Positions 30,000 to 39,987 are shown, counted from the stretch's first letter. The stretch: DNA of 64,000 nt from Plectonema cf. radiosum LEGE 06105 (GCF_015207665.1 NZ_JADEWL010000003.1:62001-126000); one strand, 5' to 3'. The notes: a model not told the origin generated them from the sequence alone. Program-made: numbers and translations.

Positions 30000-32570
30000 A
30001 TGAATATCCTCAGCAAGCAACTACATTTCACACCTCTACTACGTAAATTAAGTTTCTTTGTGCTACTGGTATCTACCGTAGCAATACTTTTAATTGGGAA
30101 TAACTTTAGCGTTGTATCCACCCCAACCAAAATTCCGCAATCCTTTAAATGGAGTAACGTCAATATTCAAGGTATGGGTTACGTTACGGGAATGACTATT
30201 AGCGGAGCTACACCCCACAGTAACGCAGCTGTAAAACCCTATGATGTCTACGTCCGTACTGATATTGGTGGTGTTTATCGTTTCGACCGTCAAAATCAGA
30301 AATGGATACCTCTAATGGATATGTTTAATACAAACTTTTCCGGAGGTGGTGTCGGTGTCGAAAGCATCACTGTTGACCCGCAACAGCCTATTCGTGTTTA
30401 TGCTGCGGTAAATTATGGAAGCTCGATTATTACCGAAGATGGCAGAAAGAAGTATAAATATTCCGGTGAAATAATGGTTTCTGAAGATAGGGGAAATACT
30501 TGGAAACCGACAGGCTTGGGTAAAAAAGATGTCTTTGTAGGAGCGGATAAAGAATATCGTTCCGATACAGGAGAACGTTTAGCAGTAGACCCCAATAACA
30601 GTGAGATAATTTACTTTGCTTCTCGTCGAGATGGATTGTGGAGAAAAAGCGCAAACCAAGAATGGACGGAAGTTAGCGGCGGATTACCAGCGGCTAAAAG
30701 CTTACCAGAATACAAAAAATCCGATGGTAAAGAGAATAAAGATATACCCGGTTTTACCTTTGTCGCTTTTGATCAAAATTCTGGGAAAGCGAATCAAGCA
30801 AGTAAAACAATATATGTAGGAGTTCACGGAAAAGGGGTATGGAGTAGCAATGATGCAGGTCAAACATGGCTTGACATTGTAGGAGAAAAAGACCCCTTAC
30901 GCGGAACAGTTGCCAAGGATGGTACACTTTACGTCAGCTTTGGAACCCATAGTAAAAATGGTGGTAACAAATCCGGTGGGGTGCGTAAATATAAAAACGG
31001 AAAATGGACTGATATTACCCCAGACGGCACAGCAAGAGTTTATTCAGCTGTAGCAGTACAGGGAAATAATCCCACCATGGTAATCGCGATTTCCGATAAA
31101 TACCTTTACCGTTCTACGAATGCTGGGAATACCTGGAACAAGCAAACAATGTATATGGGGGCTTATGATGCCAATTATCCTCAAGATCAGGTAAATCCAT
31201 CCGCTCCCAAATATTATCAATCCTACTCAGGAACAGGTGCATCAGTAGTAGTTTTTGATCCAGCAAATCCCAAACAAGTATGGTGGACAAATGGTTGGGG
31301 TGTAGCTTGTACTCCGGACATAACCGCTGCAAAGCCCAATTTCAAATGGTTGATGGACAACTTAGAAGAACTTGACGTGAATATAGTAAGAGTTCCACCC
31401 GTTCCCAAATTTCAGGGGGGAGCAGATTTAATTAGTGCGGTACAGGACATGATTGGTTTTCGGCACGTCAACCGTCATCAAGTACCTTTGGAAAAAATTA
31501 ATCCAGTCAATATTGATATCAATCCAGCTTATAAATGGGCAAACCCAGACTGGAAAAAATATCCCGTACCATTCCCCCACGTAGCCGGAGCAACAGGTAT
31601 GGATTATGCTTACAAGAAACCCAACTATGCAGCTTTTGTGGGTTTTCACCAATGGCAAGGGTTTTACCCGATACATGGATATACCAAAGATAATGGTAAA
31701 ACTTGGCAGGCTTTTGAGTCTGTACCCACAGAAAATATGTGGAAAGCCGAGAAATCTAAACGAGAGAAAACGATTGCCATGGGTGGTCAAATTGCCATGT
31801 CACCTACTAACCCAAATAACATGGTTTGGTCGCCGACTTGGGGTCCTTTTACGCACTATACTATAGACGGCGGTAGAACTTGGAAGTTAGCGCATAACTT
31901 AGACCACGACCCCAAACCCCAACCTTTCGATTCCAACAACGATAAACACACCCATTATGATGTATTACCAAAATCCTGGGCAAACAGTATTAATCCCTGG
32001 TTGAGTTCGTATATTTTAGCAGCCGACCGTCAAGACCCCCAAGGTAAAACTTTCTATTATTACAATGGCTGGACATTTTATTACAGCAACGATGGCGGCG
32101 CAAATTGGAGAAAAGGAGCATCCGGAAAATTACCTACATGGATGGTACGTCCAGCGATAGTTCCTAATCCCACACAACAGGGTGATGTGTGGATGAGTTT
32201 CGCTCGCAATCCCGAAGATGTAGAAGGAAATAAGCTATATCGTTCCACCGATGGAGGTAACACATTTCATCCAATTACATCGGTAGATACCTGCGAATTC
32301 GTCACCTTTGGTAAAGGTAACTCAGAGAAAAACCCCTATATCTATATATTTGGTCGTGTAGGTGGTGCTAAAAAAGATGCAATGTACATTTCGCAAAACA
32401 TGGGAAATACCTGGAAACTCATTAGTAACCCTGAAAAACAGCAATTCCCCGGAATTACCTGGTTAGAAGCAGATATGCGATCGCCTTATTTAGTTTATGC
32501 AGCCTTATCAGGTCGTGGGATTATGGTTGGAGAAATGGATAATCGCTTTGCTCCCAAACGATCTACCTAG
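30000..32570 (+). CDS. GH74-like beta-propeller glycoside hydrolase (secreted or anchored)
   Basis: About 856 residues. After an N-terminal hydrophobic segment (FFVLLVSTVAILLIG), GMGYVTGMTISGATPH and YDVYVRTDIGGVYRFD match the opening of GH74 (xyloglucanase / oligoxyloglucan reducing-end cellobiohydrolase). Several BNR/sortilin-type SxDxGxTW repeats follow (SEDRGNTWK, SNDAGQTW, STNAGNTW, TIDGGRTW, SNDGGANWR, STDGGNTF), consistent with two seven-bladed propellers. The likely role is hydrolysis of beta-1,4-glucan side-chained polymers, or a sheath polysaccharide. Catalytic Asp residues could not be assigned. Start at ATG 30000 rather than an upstream TTG. Confidence 0.75.
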   Translation: MNILSKQLHFTPLLRKLSFFVLLVSTVAILLIGNNFSVVSTPTKIPQSFKWSNVNIQGMGYVTGMTISGATPHSNAAVKPYDVYVRTDIGGVYRFDRQNQKWIPLMDMFNTNFSGGGVGVESITVDPQQPIRVYAAVNYGSSIITEDGRKKYKYSGEIMVSEDRGNTWKPTGLGKKDVFVGADKEYRSDTGERLAVDPNNSEIIYFASRRDGLWRKSANQEWTEVSGGLPAAKSLPEYKKSDGKENKDIPGFTFVAFDQNSGKANQASKTIYVGVHGKGVWSSNDAGQTWLDIVGEKDPLRGTVAKDGTLYVSFGTHSKNGGNKSGGVRKYKNGKWTDITPDGTARVYSAVAVQGNNPTMVIAISDKYLYRSTNAGNTWNKQTMYMGAYDANYPQDQVNPSAPKYYQSYSGTGASVVVFDPANPKQVWWTNGWGVACTPDITAAKPNFKWLMDNLEELDVNIVRVPPVPKFQGGADLISAVQDMIGFRHVNRHQVPLEKINPVNIDINPAYKWANPDWKKYPVPFPHVAGATGMDYAYKKPNYAAFVGFHQWQGFYPIHGYTKDNGKTWQAFESVPTENMWKAEKSKREKTIAMGGQIAMSPTNPNNMVWSPTWGPFTHYTIDGGRTWKLAHNLDHDPKPQPFDSNNDKHTHYDVLPKSWANSINPWLSSYILAADRQDPQGKTFYYYNGWTFYYSNDGGANWRKGASGKLPTWMVRPAIVPNPTQQGDVWMSFARNPEDVEGNKLYRSTDGGNTFHPITSVDTCEFVTFGKGNSEKNPYIYIFGRVGGAKKDAMYISQNMGNTWKLISNPEKQQFPGITWLEADMRSPYLVYAALSGRGIMVGEMDNRFAPKRST

Positions 32571-32632
32571 CTCTGCTAATCGCAAATAAGATTAAATCCG
32601 GTAGCATCTGAATAGATATTTTTGTGAGAAAT

Positions 32633-32911
32633 ATGAAAACAACCGTAAACCTCGTTTTATCAATAGTTGTCGCATTGTGGATTATGGCGATCGCCATTGT
32701 TTCGGTGCAAAACGCCACACCAGTTTCATTAAGATTTCTTACATTTGAATCAATTCAAATTCCTGTGGGGTTAGTACTGGCTTTTTGTGTTGCAGTGGGA
32801 ATGATTGTAATGAGTGTACTGCAACCCTTATGGGGTATAGCTAATTCCCGACAAAGCAATTCTCGACGATATCAAGATGATGCCGAGTTTTTTGTTGATG
32901 AAGATTTTTAA
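32633..32911 (+). CDS. LapA-domain (DUF1049) membrane protein
   Basis: A 92-residue protein with two transmembrane helices (VNLVLSIVVALWIMAIAIVS and IPVGLVLAFCVAVGMIVMSV) separated by VQNATPVSLRFLTFESIQ. This two-helix pattern with QNATPVSLRFL is the LapA/DUF1049 family, linked in enterobacteria to lipopolysaccharide assembly and in cyanobacteria to no defined role. ATG at 32633 preferred over a GTG three codons upstream. Short acidic C-terminal tail. Confidence 0.85.
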   Translation: MKTTVNLVLSIVVALWIMAIAIVSVQNATPVSLRFLTFESIQIPVGLVLAFCVAVGMIVMSVLQPLWGIANSRQSNSRRYQDDAEFFVDEDF

Positions 32912-32916
32912 ATTTT

Positions 32917-32982
32917 AAGAAGTCGGGTTTTTAATCTGAAATAATCGTAGAACAAGAAACCATTAAAAAAACGCGACTTCTC
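32917..32982. repeat. AGAAGTCGGGTTTTT inverted repeat (copy 1), between convergent genes
   Basis: The left arm AAGAAGTCGGGTTTTT and right arm AAAAAAACGCGACTTCTC (one mismatch) enclose about 32 nt. It lies between lapA-like and polA ends and could terminate transcription both ways. Copies 2 and 3 are at 53521 and 57345. Confidence 0.8.
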
Positions 32983-33045
32983 ACACTACTAAAAATCAAG
33001 ATTTTACAGCTTCCTTATGATTTAAGCGTCTAGGGGTACTGATGT

Positions 33046-35976
33046 TTACTTGGCTTCCATCCAATTATCACCTGGACGTGCTTCGACTAATAAAGGAACA
33101 GTTAATTTGACAGCATTTTCCATTACCGACTTAATTTTAATTTGCAACTCTTCCCATTCTTGGGGAGGAACTTCAAATACTAATTCATCATGAACTTGTA
33201 ACAACAATCTTGCTTGATAATTCTGTAAAAGTTGATGTATTTGGATTGTGGCAATTTTGATAATATCAGCACTGGAACCTTGAATTGGAGCATTAGCGGC
33301 AGCACGCAATAAACCCGCATCATAAGGACCCAAATTTTTCAATTTACTTAAATCAATTTCTTCCGGTTTGGCATTTTTAAGCTTGATTAAACTGTTACTA
33401 GTAAAATCAAAATAACGTCTACGTCCTAAAATTGTTTCTACATAACCTTGAGAAATTGCTTGCTTTTTCAAACTTTCTAAAAATTCAAAAACTTGCGGAT
33501 AGCGAGTATAAAACCTCTTAATAAATTCATTAGCAAGATTTTTATCTATACCAGTTGAACGGGAAAATCTCAAAGAACCCATTCCATAAATTACACCAAA
33601 ATTAATAGTCTTTGCTACCCGTCTTTCATCGGATGTAATATCATCTTTTTCATATACTAACCGTGCTGTCACAGTATGAATATCTTGATTATTGTTATAA
33701 GCTTCTACTAAAACAGGTTCCTGACTCAAATGAGCCAAAATTCGTAACTCAATTTGGGAGTAATCAGCAGTGACTATTAACCATCCCGATTCTGGGATAA
33801 AAGCTTTACGAATTTGACGACTAAAAGCTGTGCGAATGGGAATATTTTGTAAGTTAGGATTAGAAGAAGATAGCCTTCCAGTTGATGTTACTGTTTGATT
33901 AAAATCTGTATGCACCCGCTTAGTATCTTCCCGTACTAAATTTGGAAGTGCATCTACATAAGTAGACTTTAATTTAGATAAAGTCCGATATTCAATAATC
34001 CCATCAATAATTCCAGTTTCATCATCATCTCGCAGTTTTTCTAAAGTTGCTGCATCAGTAGAATATCCAGTTTTAATTTTACGAGAAGACTTAATACTTA
34101 AACCCAACTTTTCAAATAATATCTGACTCAACTGCTTGGGAGAACCTAAATTAAATGTTTCTCCAGCTATCTCATATACTTGTGTTTCTAACTTAGCTAA
34201 ATCAATTTCTAGTTGCTGTGAAAGCTCTTTTAAATAAGCTGTATTAACGCGAATACCGAAATATTCCATTTCCGCCAAAACTGCTTCTAGCGGCTGCTCT
34301 ACTTCTAATAAAAGCTTTAATAAAGCTGGAATTTCCTCTAATTCTTGCCGGAGTTTACCTACTAATTGAAATGTGGTATAAACATCCATACCACAGTAAT
34401 CTGCAACTTCAGTAATGCTGATATCACCAATAGTTTGACCTTTGGGAACCAACTCAAGATAACTTTTAGCCATCAAACCCAAATACTTTTGAGAAAGTTC
34501 GCTTAAACCGTGATTGCTATCAGGATTAAGAACATAACTTGCTAACATGGGGTCAAATATTACCCCAGCTAAATTAATTCCCTGACATCGTAAAATTAAG
34601 CGGTCAAATTTTGTATTTTGAAAAGCTTTCGGATAATCTGTACTTTCTAAAATTGGACGTAAAGTTTCTAGCGCAATATCTTTATCCAGATTCTGACCAT
34701 TTTTATGTCCCAAAGGAATATAAGCAACTTGCGAAACTTCAGTTCCCCAACAGCAACCAATTCCGACTAAATCAGCATCTCGTGGTTCTAAATCGCTAGT
34801 TTCGGTATCCCAAGCAACGGGTGTTTCTGGACTGGTAAATTGTCGGAGTATTTCCACTAATTCTTTTAACTTTGTTTCCGTGTCAATAATGCGTGGTTGA
34901 ATTAGAGAAGTATTTTGTTGTTGAAATTCTTCCGTTTGTTTAGCAGTCCAAAACCACAAATCATTATCTTCAATTTCTATAACTTCCGTTTCTGTTATTT
35001 CTTCTAAATTACCGCCAAATTTTTGTTGAAGCTCGTTAATTTTTTTGAGAAAAGAACTAAATTCTAATTTTTCTAAAATCGGTTTTAATTCGCTTTCTTC
35101 AAAGCCTTTTAATTTACACTTTTCTAAATCAACTTCTAAGGGAACATCTTCAACTATCTTTGCCAAAAATTTGGATTTTTCCGCATCTTCTCTACCAGTT
35201 TCGAGTTTTTTATGGGTTGCACCTGTAATTTCATCTAAAGACTGATAAATTTGCTCAAGAGAACCATAAGTATCAAGCAATTGTACCGCTGTCTTCTCTC
35301 CAATCCCCTTAACACCAGGAATATTATCCGATTTATCACCGCACAGCGCTTTGTAATCAACAACCTGAGATGGTAAAACCCCTAACTTTTCTTTGACTTC
35401 TTCGGAGTAAAATTCTTTTGGTCCAGTACTTGAACGTTGTAGAGCTTCCTTACTCAAATAGAGAACACTTATTTGCTTATCTCGATCAATTAATTGAAAT
35501 AAATCCCTGTCACCAGTGAGAATTTTAACTTGATAACCTTCCTGAGATGCAAGTTGAGCTAAAGTTCCTAAAACATCATCTGCTTCATAACCCGGAGCAG
35601 TAACAATCGGTAAATTTAATCCCCTAAGTAAATCGTGGAGATTTTCCAAATCGGGAATAAAATCTTCTGGGGTTCCCGGACGGTCAGCTTTGTAGGTATC
35701 ATCAGCTTGATGGCGAAAAGTCGGTAAACCCAAATCAAAAGCAACCGCTATAGCTTCAGGTTGTTGCTTCTCCATAACTTCCAGCAAAGACTTAATAAAC
35801 CCAAAACACACACTAGTAGGTATGCCTGTTTTGGTACGAAGTCCCCCATCTCGCCCTTTAGCGAAAGCGAAATAAGAACGAAACGCCAGGGAATGTCCGT
35901 CAACTAAGACGAATACGGGTTTTTTGTCAGAATTTATATCGGAAGTCAACTGCTTAGAGCGTGTAATAAGGGACAT
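33046..35976 (-). CDS. polA: DNA polymerase I
   Basis: A 976-residue protein with three complete domains. The 5'-3' exonuclease (about 15-300) has VLVDGHSLAFRSYFAF and YEADDVLGTLA. The 3'-5' exonuclease (about 385-550) keeps Exo I WDTETSD, Exo II NTKFDRLIL and Exo III YCGMDVY, so proofreading should be active. The polymerase (about 590-976) has motif A VTADYSQIELRILAHLS, motif B RRVAKTINFGVIYG and motif C QVHDELVFE. The enzyme matures Okazaki fragments and fills repair gaps. Its end is convergent with the LapA-like gene. Start ATG at 35976. Confidence 0.97.
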   Translation of the reverse strand: MSLITRSKQLTSDINSDKKPVFVLVDGHSLAFRSYFAFAKGRDGGLRTKTGIPTSVCFGFIKSLLEVMEKQQPEAIAVAFDLGLPTFRHQADDTYKADRPGTPEDFIPDLENLHDLLRGLNLPIVTAPGYEADDVLGTLAQLASQEGYQVKILTGDRDLFQLIDRDKQISVLYLSKEALQRSSTGPKEFYSEEVKEKLGVLPSQVVDYKALCGDKSDNIPGVKGIGEKTAVQLLDTYGSLEQIYQSLDEITGATHKKLETGREDAEKSKFLAKIVEDVPLEVDLEKCKLKGFEESELKPILEKLEFSSFLKKINELQQKFGGNLEEITETEVIEIEDNDLWFWTAKQTEEFQQQNTSLIQPRIIDTETKLKELVEILRQFTSPETPVAWDTETSDLEPRDADLVGIGCCWGTEVSQVAYIPLGHKNGQNLDKDIALETLRPILESTDYPKAFQNTKFDRLILRCQGINLAGVIFDPMLASYVLNPDSNHGLSELSQKYLGLMAKSYLELVPKGQTIGDISITEVADYCGMDVYTTFQLVGKLRQELEEIPALLKLLLEVEQPLEAVLAEMEYFGIRVNTAYLKELSQQLEIDLAKLETQVYEIAGETFNLGSPKQLSQILFEKLGLSIKSSRKIKTGYSTDAATLEKLRDDDETGIIDGIIEYRTLSKLKSTYVDALPNLVREDTKRVHTDFNQTVTSTGRLSSSNPNLQNIPIRTAFSRQIRKAFIPESGWLIVTADYSQIELRILAHLSQEPVLVEAYNNNQDIHTVTARLVYEKDDITSDERRVAKTINFGVIYGMGSLRFSRSTGIDKNLANEFIKRFYTRYPQVFEFLESLKKQAISQGYVETILGRRRYFDFTSNSLIKLKNAKPEEIDLSKLKNLGPYDAGLLRAAANAPIQGSSADIIKIATIQIHQLLQNYQARLLLQVHDELVFEVPPQEWEELQIKIKSVMENAVKLTVPLLVEARPGDNWMEAK

Positions 35977-36481
35977 CTATTTATTTTAATCAGTTGCTTC
36001 CCTTTTGGAACATTGATTGTGAAAACCCGACTTCTAAGCGTATCAAAGGTAGTTGACAGCAAAGATACAAGGTTCCGGAATATTTCTAGAGCAACAATTA
36101 ACACTACTTTTTTTTTGATACTTAAGTATTGAATGCGAATTTAAAATGGTTTAAGATTGCTTCCCAACCGTCGCAACAATTATATTCGTGGCTAAATCCG
36201 ATATTGTTATCAACAAAATTTCTTCACCAAGTTTAATCAAATCTTTATCAAAATCATCCTGTTATTTCGGAGGGGTGAATTAATAAGTTGACCTTGAAAA
36301 CTGTATTGGAATTATAGTTGTTCTTAACTTCATAAAGAACTATAAAAATGACCATATTTATTAATTCTAAACTTTAAATTTTAATCCGGATGTTTGCGGA
36401 TGACTTCTCAAGGAATGATAGAACAAAATTAAAACATAAACGCAATAAAAATTGCCTGATAAAAAAAGAGAAGGGAAGAAA
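35977..36481. promoter_or_regulatory. Divergent region between polA and a PEP-CTERM gene
   Basis: About 500 bp with no gene. It contains one half (GAAAACCCGACTTCTAAG, 36021-36038) of the AGAAGTCGGGTTTT palindrome and otherwise AT-rich DNA. It must hold promoters for both genes; no clear -35/-10 pair could be chosen. Confidence 0.45.
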
Positions 36482-37294
36482 ATGAAATTCAATCAATTAA
36501 TAACTTCAATTGGTTTAACCGCCAGCACAGTTTTATTTATTTCTAATTCTGCTCAAGCCGCAAATTTCACAACTAATATCAGCAAAAATGATGGTCCGAA
36601 AGGAGATATTTTACTCGAATCTATTGAGCAAAATGGCAAATTAATCAATCAATTCTCCTTTGTTGAAAGAGCTGAGATATTATATAATACAGAAAAAATT
36701 GCAGGCGTAAGAAATAGTGGTGCCGCAAGCACAGATAAAGGTAAATACGCTAGCCCTAATCTAACTACAAACGAAGACCCAGAAGCTTTTGAAATTGCCC
36801 AATTTTTAGGAAACAACAACCTAAACAATATTATTGATACCGAAGATACAGGTTCTTTTAAACTTAATTTATTCTTTGATAACCTCATTAGAGCAGATAA
36901 TACAGGATTAGATAGCTTGTTTTTCTGGGAAAGGGGTATGAATAGTGACTTATTAGTTCAAGCTATCGATGATCAAGGAAACATCATTGGTAATGCTATT
37001 AAGTTACTCAGAAAAGAACAACAAAGCGCTGGTTTTGAAATAAGTACTTTGGAAATTGGCAATAATATACAGGATGTTGGTTCTTGGGGAGTCAGTTTAG
37101 ATCAATTAGGAGTTACTAATTTAAGTGGTATTCAAATCTACGCAGATCAAAGCTTTAATGGTCCTGATTTCAAAGTAATTGCCAGAAAATCTCAAGGACA
37201 CTTCGCAGTAGCTTCTGTACCCGAACCCGGAACTATTATTGCTTTAGGTTCTGTAGCTGCACTAGCCTTTGTCCGTCGTCGTAAATCGGTGTAA
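36482..37294 (+). CDS. PEP-CTERM sorting-domain protein
   Basis: 270 residues from the ATG at 36482, which follows GAAGGGAAGAAA and opens a clean signal peptide (MKFNQLITSIGLTASTVLF...SAQA). The body has GSFKLNLFFDNLIRADNTGL and GLDSLFFWERGMNSDLLVQA, the conserved core of a cyanobacterial exosortase-target family of unknown role. The C-terminus is VPEPGTIIALGSVAALAFV plus RRRK, the sorting signal. It is likely exported to the envelope or sheath. A clear terminator follows. Confidence 0.87.
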   Translation: MKFNQLITSIGLTASTVLFISNSAQAANFTTNISKNDGPKGDILLESIEQNGKLINQFSFVERAEILYNTEKIAGVRNSGAASTDKGKYASPNLTTNEDPEAFEIAQFLGNNNLNNIIDTEDTGSFKLNLFFDNLIRADNTGLDSLFFWERGMNSDLLVQAIDDQGNIIGNAIKLLRKEQQSAGFEISTLEIGNNIQDVGSWGVSLDQLGVTNLSGIQIYADQSFNGPDFKVIARKSQGHFAVASVPEPGTIIALGSVAALAFVRRRKSV

Positions 37295-37388
37295 AAGATT
37301 GTTTTGTCAACTCATTTAAAGATTCACCTCAAATAATCATTTAAATCACCTAAAAATTAAATATCGAATATATAATCCCATTTACCTT

Positions 37389-37425
37389 AAAGCCACCTTT
37401 GTTTAAACTAAGCATTGGTGGCTTT
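37389..37425 (+). terminator. Terminator-like hairpin after the PEP-CTERM gene
   Basis: The perfect 9-bp stem AAAGCCACC...GGTGGCTTT encloses 19 nt, about 95 bp after the stop. The T-run is short. Confidence 0.7.
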
Positions 37426-37538
37426 AACATTTATATTTATATTTATTATTTATTATTTATTTATTTATTATTTATTCTTCACGCTTCCCCTGTTACGCTC
37501 TAACTGTGACTATTGAAATTAACATCAAATCTAATCGT

Positions 37539-37593
37539 ATGGGAAATACAGCCACCCAAGACATCAAACTACTAGTTTTAGATATCGATGGTA
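37539..37593 (+). CDS. Cof-type HAD hydrolase, 5' exon
   Basis: The ATG at 37539 opens MGNTATQDIKLLVLDIDG and stops at the first base of the next codon, where a group II intron starts with GTGCG. LLVLDIDG is HAD motif I (DxDGT) without its Thr. Joined to the segment from 39988, the frame continues as DGTIAGESNKIS, a normal HAD sequence. The two exons total 849 nt (282 residues), the family length. Without splicing, translation would end 6 codons into the intron. Confidence 0.85.
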
Positions 37594-38193
37594 GTGCGAT
37601 TCGTTCGCTTTAAATGAGTATCAATACTCAGGGACAAGCGGCAAGAGACGAAGTAAATATCATAGTTTCTTGACAACTTGATTTTTCATGTGAGTGAAAT
37701 TCTCACCTCCTAGGTACAAGGATGAAAGCATATCCCCTATCTGAGCGACTGACTATCAAACGGGTAAAGCGGGGATAAACGGCGGTACACCTGAACCTAA
37801 TAGGTATATTCCGTCTAGCACAGTTGGGTATGAGTAGGAATACGAATTCTGCGCCCGAACCATCGTCAATGTCAACAAGCCTACGTAGGTTATCAGGCTT
37901 GCCCAAAATGGGAAAGGATAAGAGCTAGGCGATTTGTCCGTTCGACCTAGTTGTACTCTCGATAAACCCGGTGGAGAGCAGGAACTCTAACCCCAACGTC
38001 AAATGAAAGACCAGGAACGAAGTAAAGCTCATATTTGCTCTCAAATGGCAGTATATGCTCTGAGTAGGTGTCAACCGCAAGCAATATGAGTGAGAGATTG
38101 TTTCAGAAGCTAAAGCCTTGGGTAACGCCAAGGATATGCAAACAGAAACACGGCAGTCTGGAAGGTAAAGTTGTAAGTAACAGTTAAAACGTC

Positions 38194-39669
38194 ATGAACA
38201 CGGAATTAAAGCCGATGTATGAATGGAAGACGATTCCTTGGAATAAAATCCAACGGAACATCTTTAAGCTGCAAAAACGGATTTATCGAGCCTCTAGTCA
38301 TGGTGATGTCAAAACAGTCCACAGGTTACAAAGACTTCTTGCCAAATCTTGGTCTGCAAAACTACTAGCAGTTAGGAAAGTTACACAGGATAATCAAGGA
38401 CGAAAAACCGCTGGTGTAGATGGGGTAAAATCCCTTACGCCAAAACAAAGGTTATTTCTTGCACTTAACCTCAAACTTGGTCAAAAGGCTAATCCGACAA
38501 GAAGGGTATGGATTCCGAAACCTGGAACAACGGAAAAAAAACCATTAGATATTCCCACGATGATTGACCGTGCTTCTCAAGCATTGGTTAAATTAATGTT
38601 GGAACCGGAATGGGAAGCCAAATTTGAACCTAACAGCTTCGGATTTAGACCGGGGCGCTCAAGCCATGATGCGATTGTAGCAATACACTCGGCAATTAGC
38701 ACGAAGGCAAAATACGTCCTAGATGCTGATATTGCTAAGTGTTTCCACCGCATCAATCATCAAGCCTTGCTAAATAAAATTGACACTTATCCAAAACTAC
38801 GAAAACAACTAAAATCGTGGTTAAAATCGGGCGTTATGGACGGTAAGACGTTGTTCCCAACTCATGAAGGAACCCCACAAGCGGGGATTATCTCTCCATT
38901 ACTTGCCAATATCGCTTTACATGGATTGGAACAAGAGGTTAGGAGACACTTTAAGCAAAATAAATTTGTCAACAAAGTGAGAATCTCCCAGAATTGGAAA
39001 CCCTTTGTAATTAGGTATGCAGATGACTTTGTTATTCTTCATGAAGACTTATCTGTTATAAAGCAATGCCAATTAATTATTAAAAGCTGGCTTAAAGATA
39101 TGGGGCTTGAGCTTAAACCAAGCAAAACTAGAATATGCCATACCTTAGAAAATTTAGATGGTAAAGCAGGTTTTGACTTTCTCGGCTTTGAGATACGTCA
39201 AGTACCAAGAGGGAAAAACTACTCAACCAAAAGCACTAACGGGAAGATTCTTGGATATAAAACTCGGATAGTACCAAGCAAAACGGCTATAAAAACACAT
39301 CTTCAAAACATCCGACAGGTAATAGATAAACACAGGTGTAGAACTCAAATAGCATTAATTAATCGTTTAAACCCGATTATTACTGGCTGGTGTAACTATT
39401 ACCAAATTGGACTTAAAAGAGTGTTTAGCATAGTACATACTAATGTTTACCAAATGCTATTAGCTTGGGCGAAAAACCGACATCCTATGAAAAATATGCA
39501 CTGGATAGTTAATAAATACTGGACAGTAGATAAAGGATTAGGATGGGAATTTGCAGTCAGAGAAAATGGGAAATTTTCGAGGCTTTTTAAGCATCAAGAA
39601 ACTCCTATAAAAAGACACATAAAGGTCAAAGGAAACAAAAGTCCTTTTGATGGAAAGTGGGTCTACTGA
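38194..39669 (+). CDS. ltrA: Group II intron reverse transcriptase/maturase, ends at an in-frame TGA
   Basis: A 491-residue intron-encoded protein. RT blocks run from KTAGVDGVKSL (about 71-81) through RPGRSSHDAI, GTPQAGIISPLLANI (about 227-241) and YADD (275-278, catalytic Asp pair intact) to KPSKTRI. The maturase X domain with GWCNYYQIGLKRVF (the GIIM family pattern) follows. It ends at GKWVY then TGA (39667-39669), exactly where relatives have Trp and continue to an HNH nuclease. The RT and maturase parts are complete, so it can probably still help splicing. Confidence 0.92.
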   Translation: MNTELKPMYEWKTIPWNKIQRNIFKLQKRIYRASSHGDVKTVHRLQRLLAKSWSAKLLAVRKVTQDNQGRKTAGVDGVKSLTPKQRLFLALNLKLGQKANPTRRVWIPKPGTTEKKPLDIPTMIDRASQALVKLMLEPEWEAKFEPNSFGFRPGRSSHDAIVAIHSAISTKAKYVLDADIAKCFHRINHQALLNKIDTYPKLRKQLKSWLKSGVMDGKTLFPTHEGTPQAGIISPLLANIALHGLEQEVRRHFKQNKFVNKVRISQNWKPFVIRYADDFVILHEDLSVIKQCQLIIKSWLKDMGLELKPSKTRICHTLENLDGKAGFDFLGFEIRQVPRGKNYSTKSTNGKILGYKTRIVPSKTAIKTHLQNIRQVIDKHRCRTQIALINRLNPIITGWCNYYQIGLKRVFSIVHTNVYQMLLAWAKNRHPMKNMHWIVNKYWTVDKGLGWEFAVRENGKFSRLFKHQETPIKRHIKVKGNKSPFDGKWVY

Positions 39670-39882
39670 GTCAACCTAATTAGGGAATTACCTGATGTTA
39701 ATAATCGAGTTGCAAGACTAATTAAACTACAAAAAGGTAAATGCTCTAAATGTGAATTGTTCTTTTCAAAAGAAGATTTAATGGAAATTCATCACATTGA
39801 TGGAAACCATTATAATAATTCAACGGAAAATCTTCTTTTGATACACAAACATTACCATGACCAAGTTCACTCGAAGAACTGA
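39667..39882 (+). pseudogene. HNH endonuclease domain of the intron protein, cut off by TGA
   Basis: Reading on in the same frame through the TGA gives 70 residues, VNLIRELPDVNNRVARLIKL, then KGKCSKCELFF, MEIHHIDGNHYNNSTENLLL and HKHYHDQVHSKN. This is a full HNH domain with one zinc knuckle (CSKC), HHID and the N...H residues, ending at a second TGA (39880-39882). One TGG-to-TGA change would explain the split. The total would be 562 residues, normal for this class. Confidence 0.85.
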
Positions 39883-39912
39883 GGTATGAATGACAATCAC
39901 CAGATTGTTGAG

Positions 39913-39946
39913 GAGCCGGATGAATTGAAAGGTTCACGTCCGGTTT
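39913..39946 (+). ncRNA. Group II intron domain V
   Basis: 34 nt from GAGCCGGATGAATTGAAA to CACGTCCGGTTT, with the AGC catalytic triad at 39914-39916, a GAAA tetraloop at the tip and a stem that closes on both sides. It is the ribozyme core and confirms intron type and strand. Domain VI and the 3' splice site follow. Confidence 0.9.
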
Positions 39947-39987
39947 TGAAGCCGAGTATGAAAGGTGACTTTTATGCTTAGGGTAAT

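Larger units (their letters stand above)
37594..39987 (+). mobile_element. Group II intron interrupting the HAD hydrolase gene
   Basis: 2394 bp. The 5' end is GTGCGATT (group II consensus GUGYG), the 3' end is GGTAAT (ends in AY), with domain V at 39913-39946. An intron-encoded reverse transcriptase lies in domain IV. Removing exactly this segment restores the HAD reading frame and the DGT motif. A candidate EBS1 (ACCATC, within 37858-37865) can pair with the exon bases GATGGT just before the splice site. Insertion is in phase 1 of the Thr codon. Confidence 0.9.
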
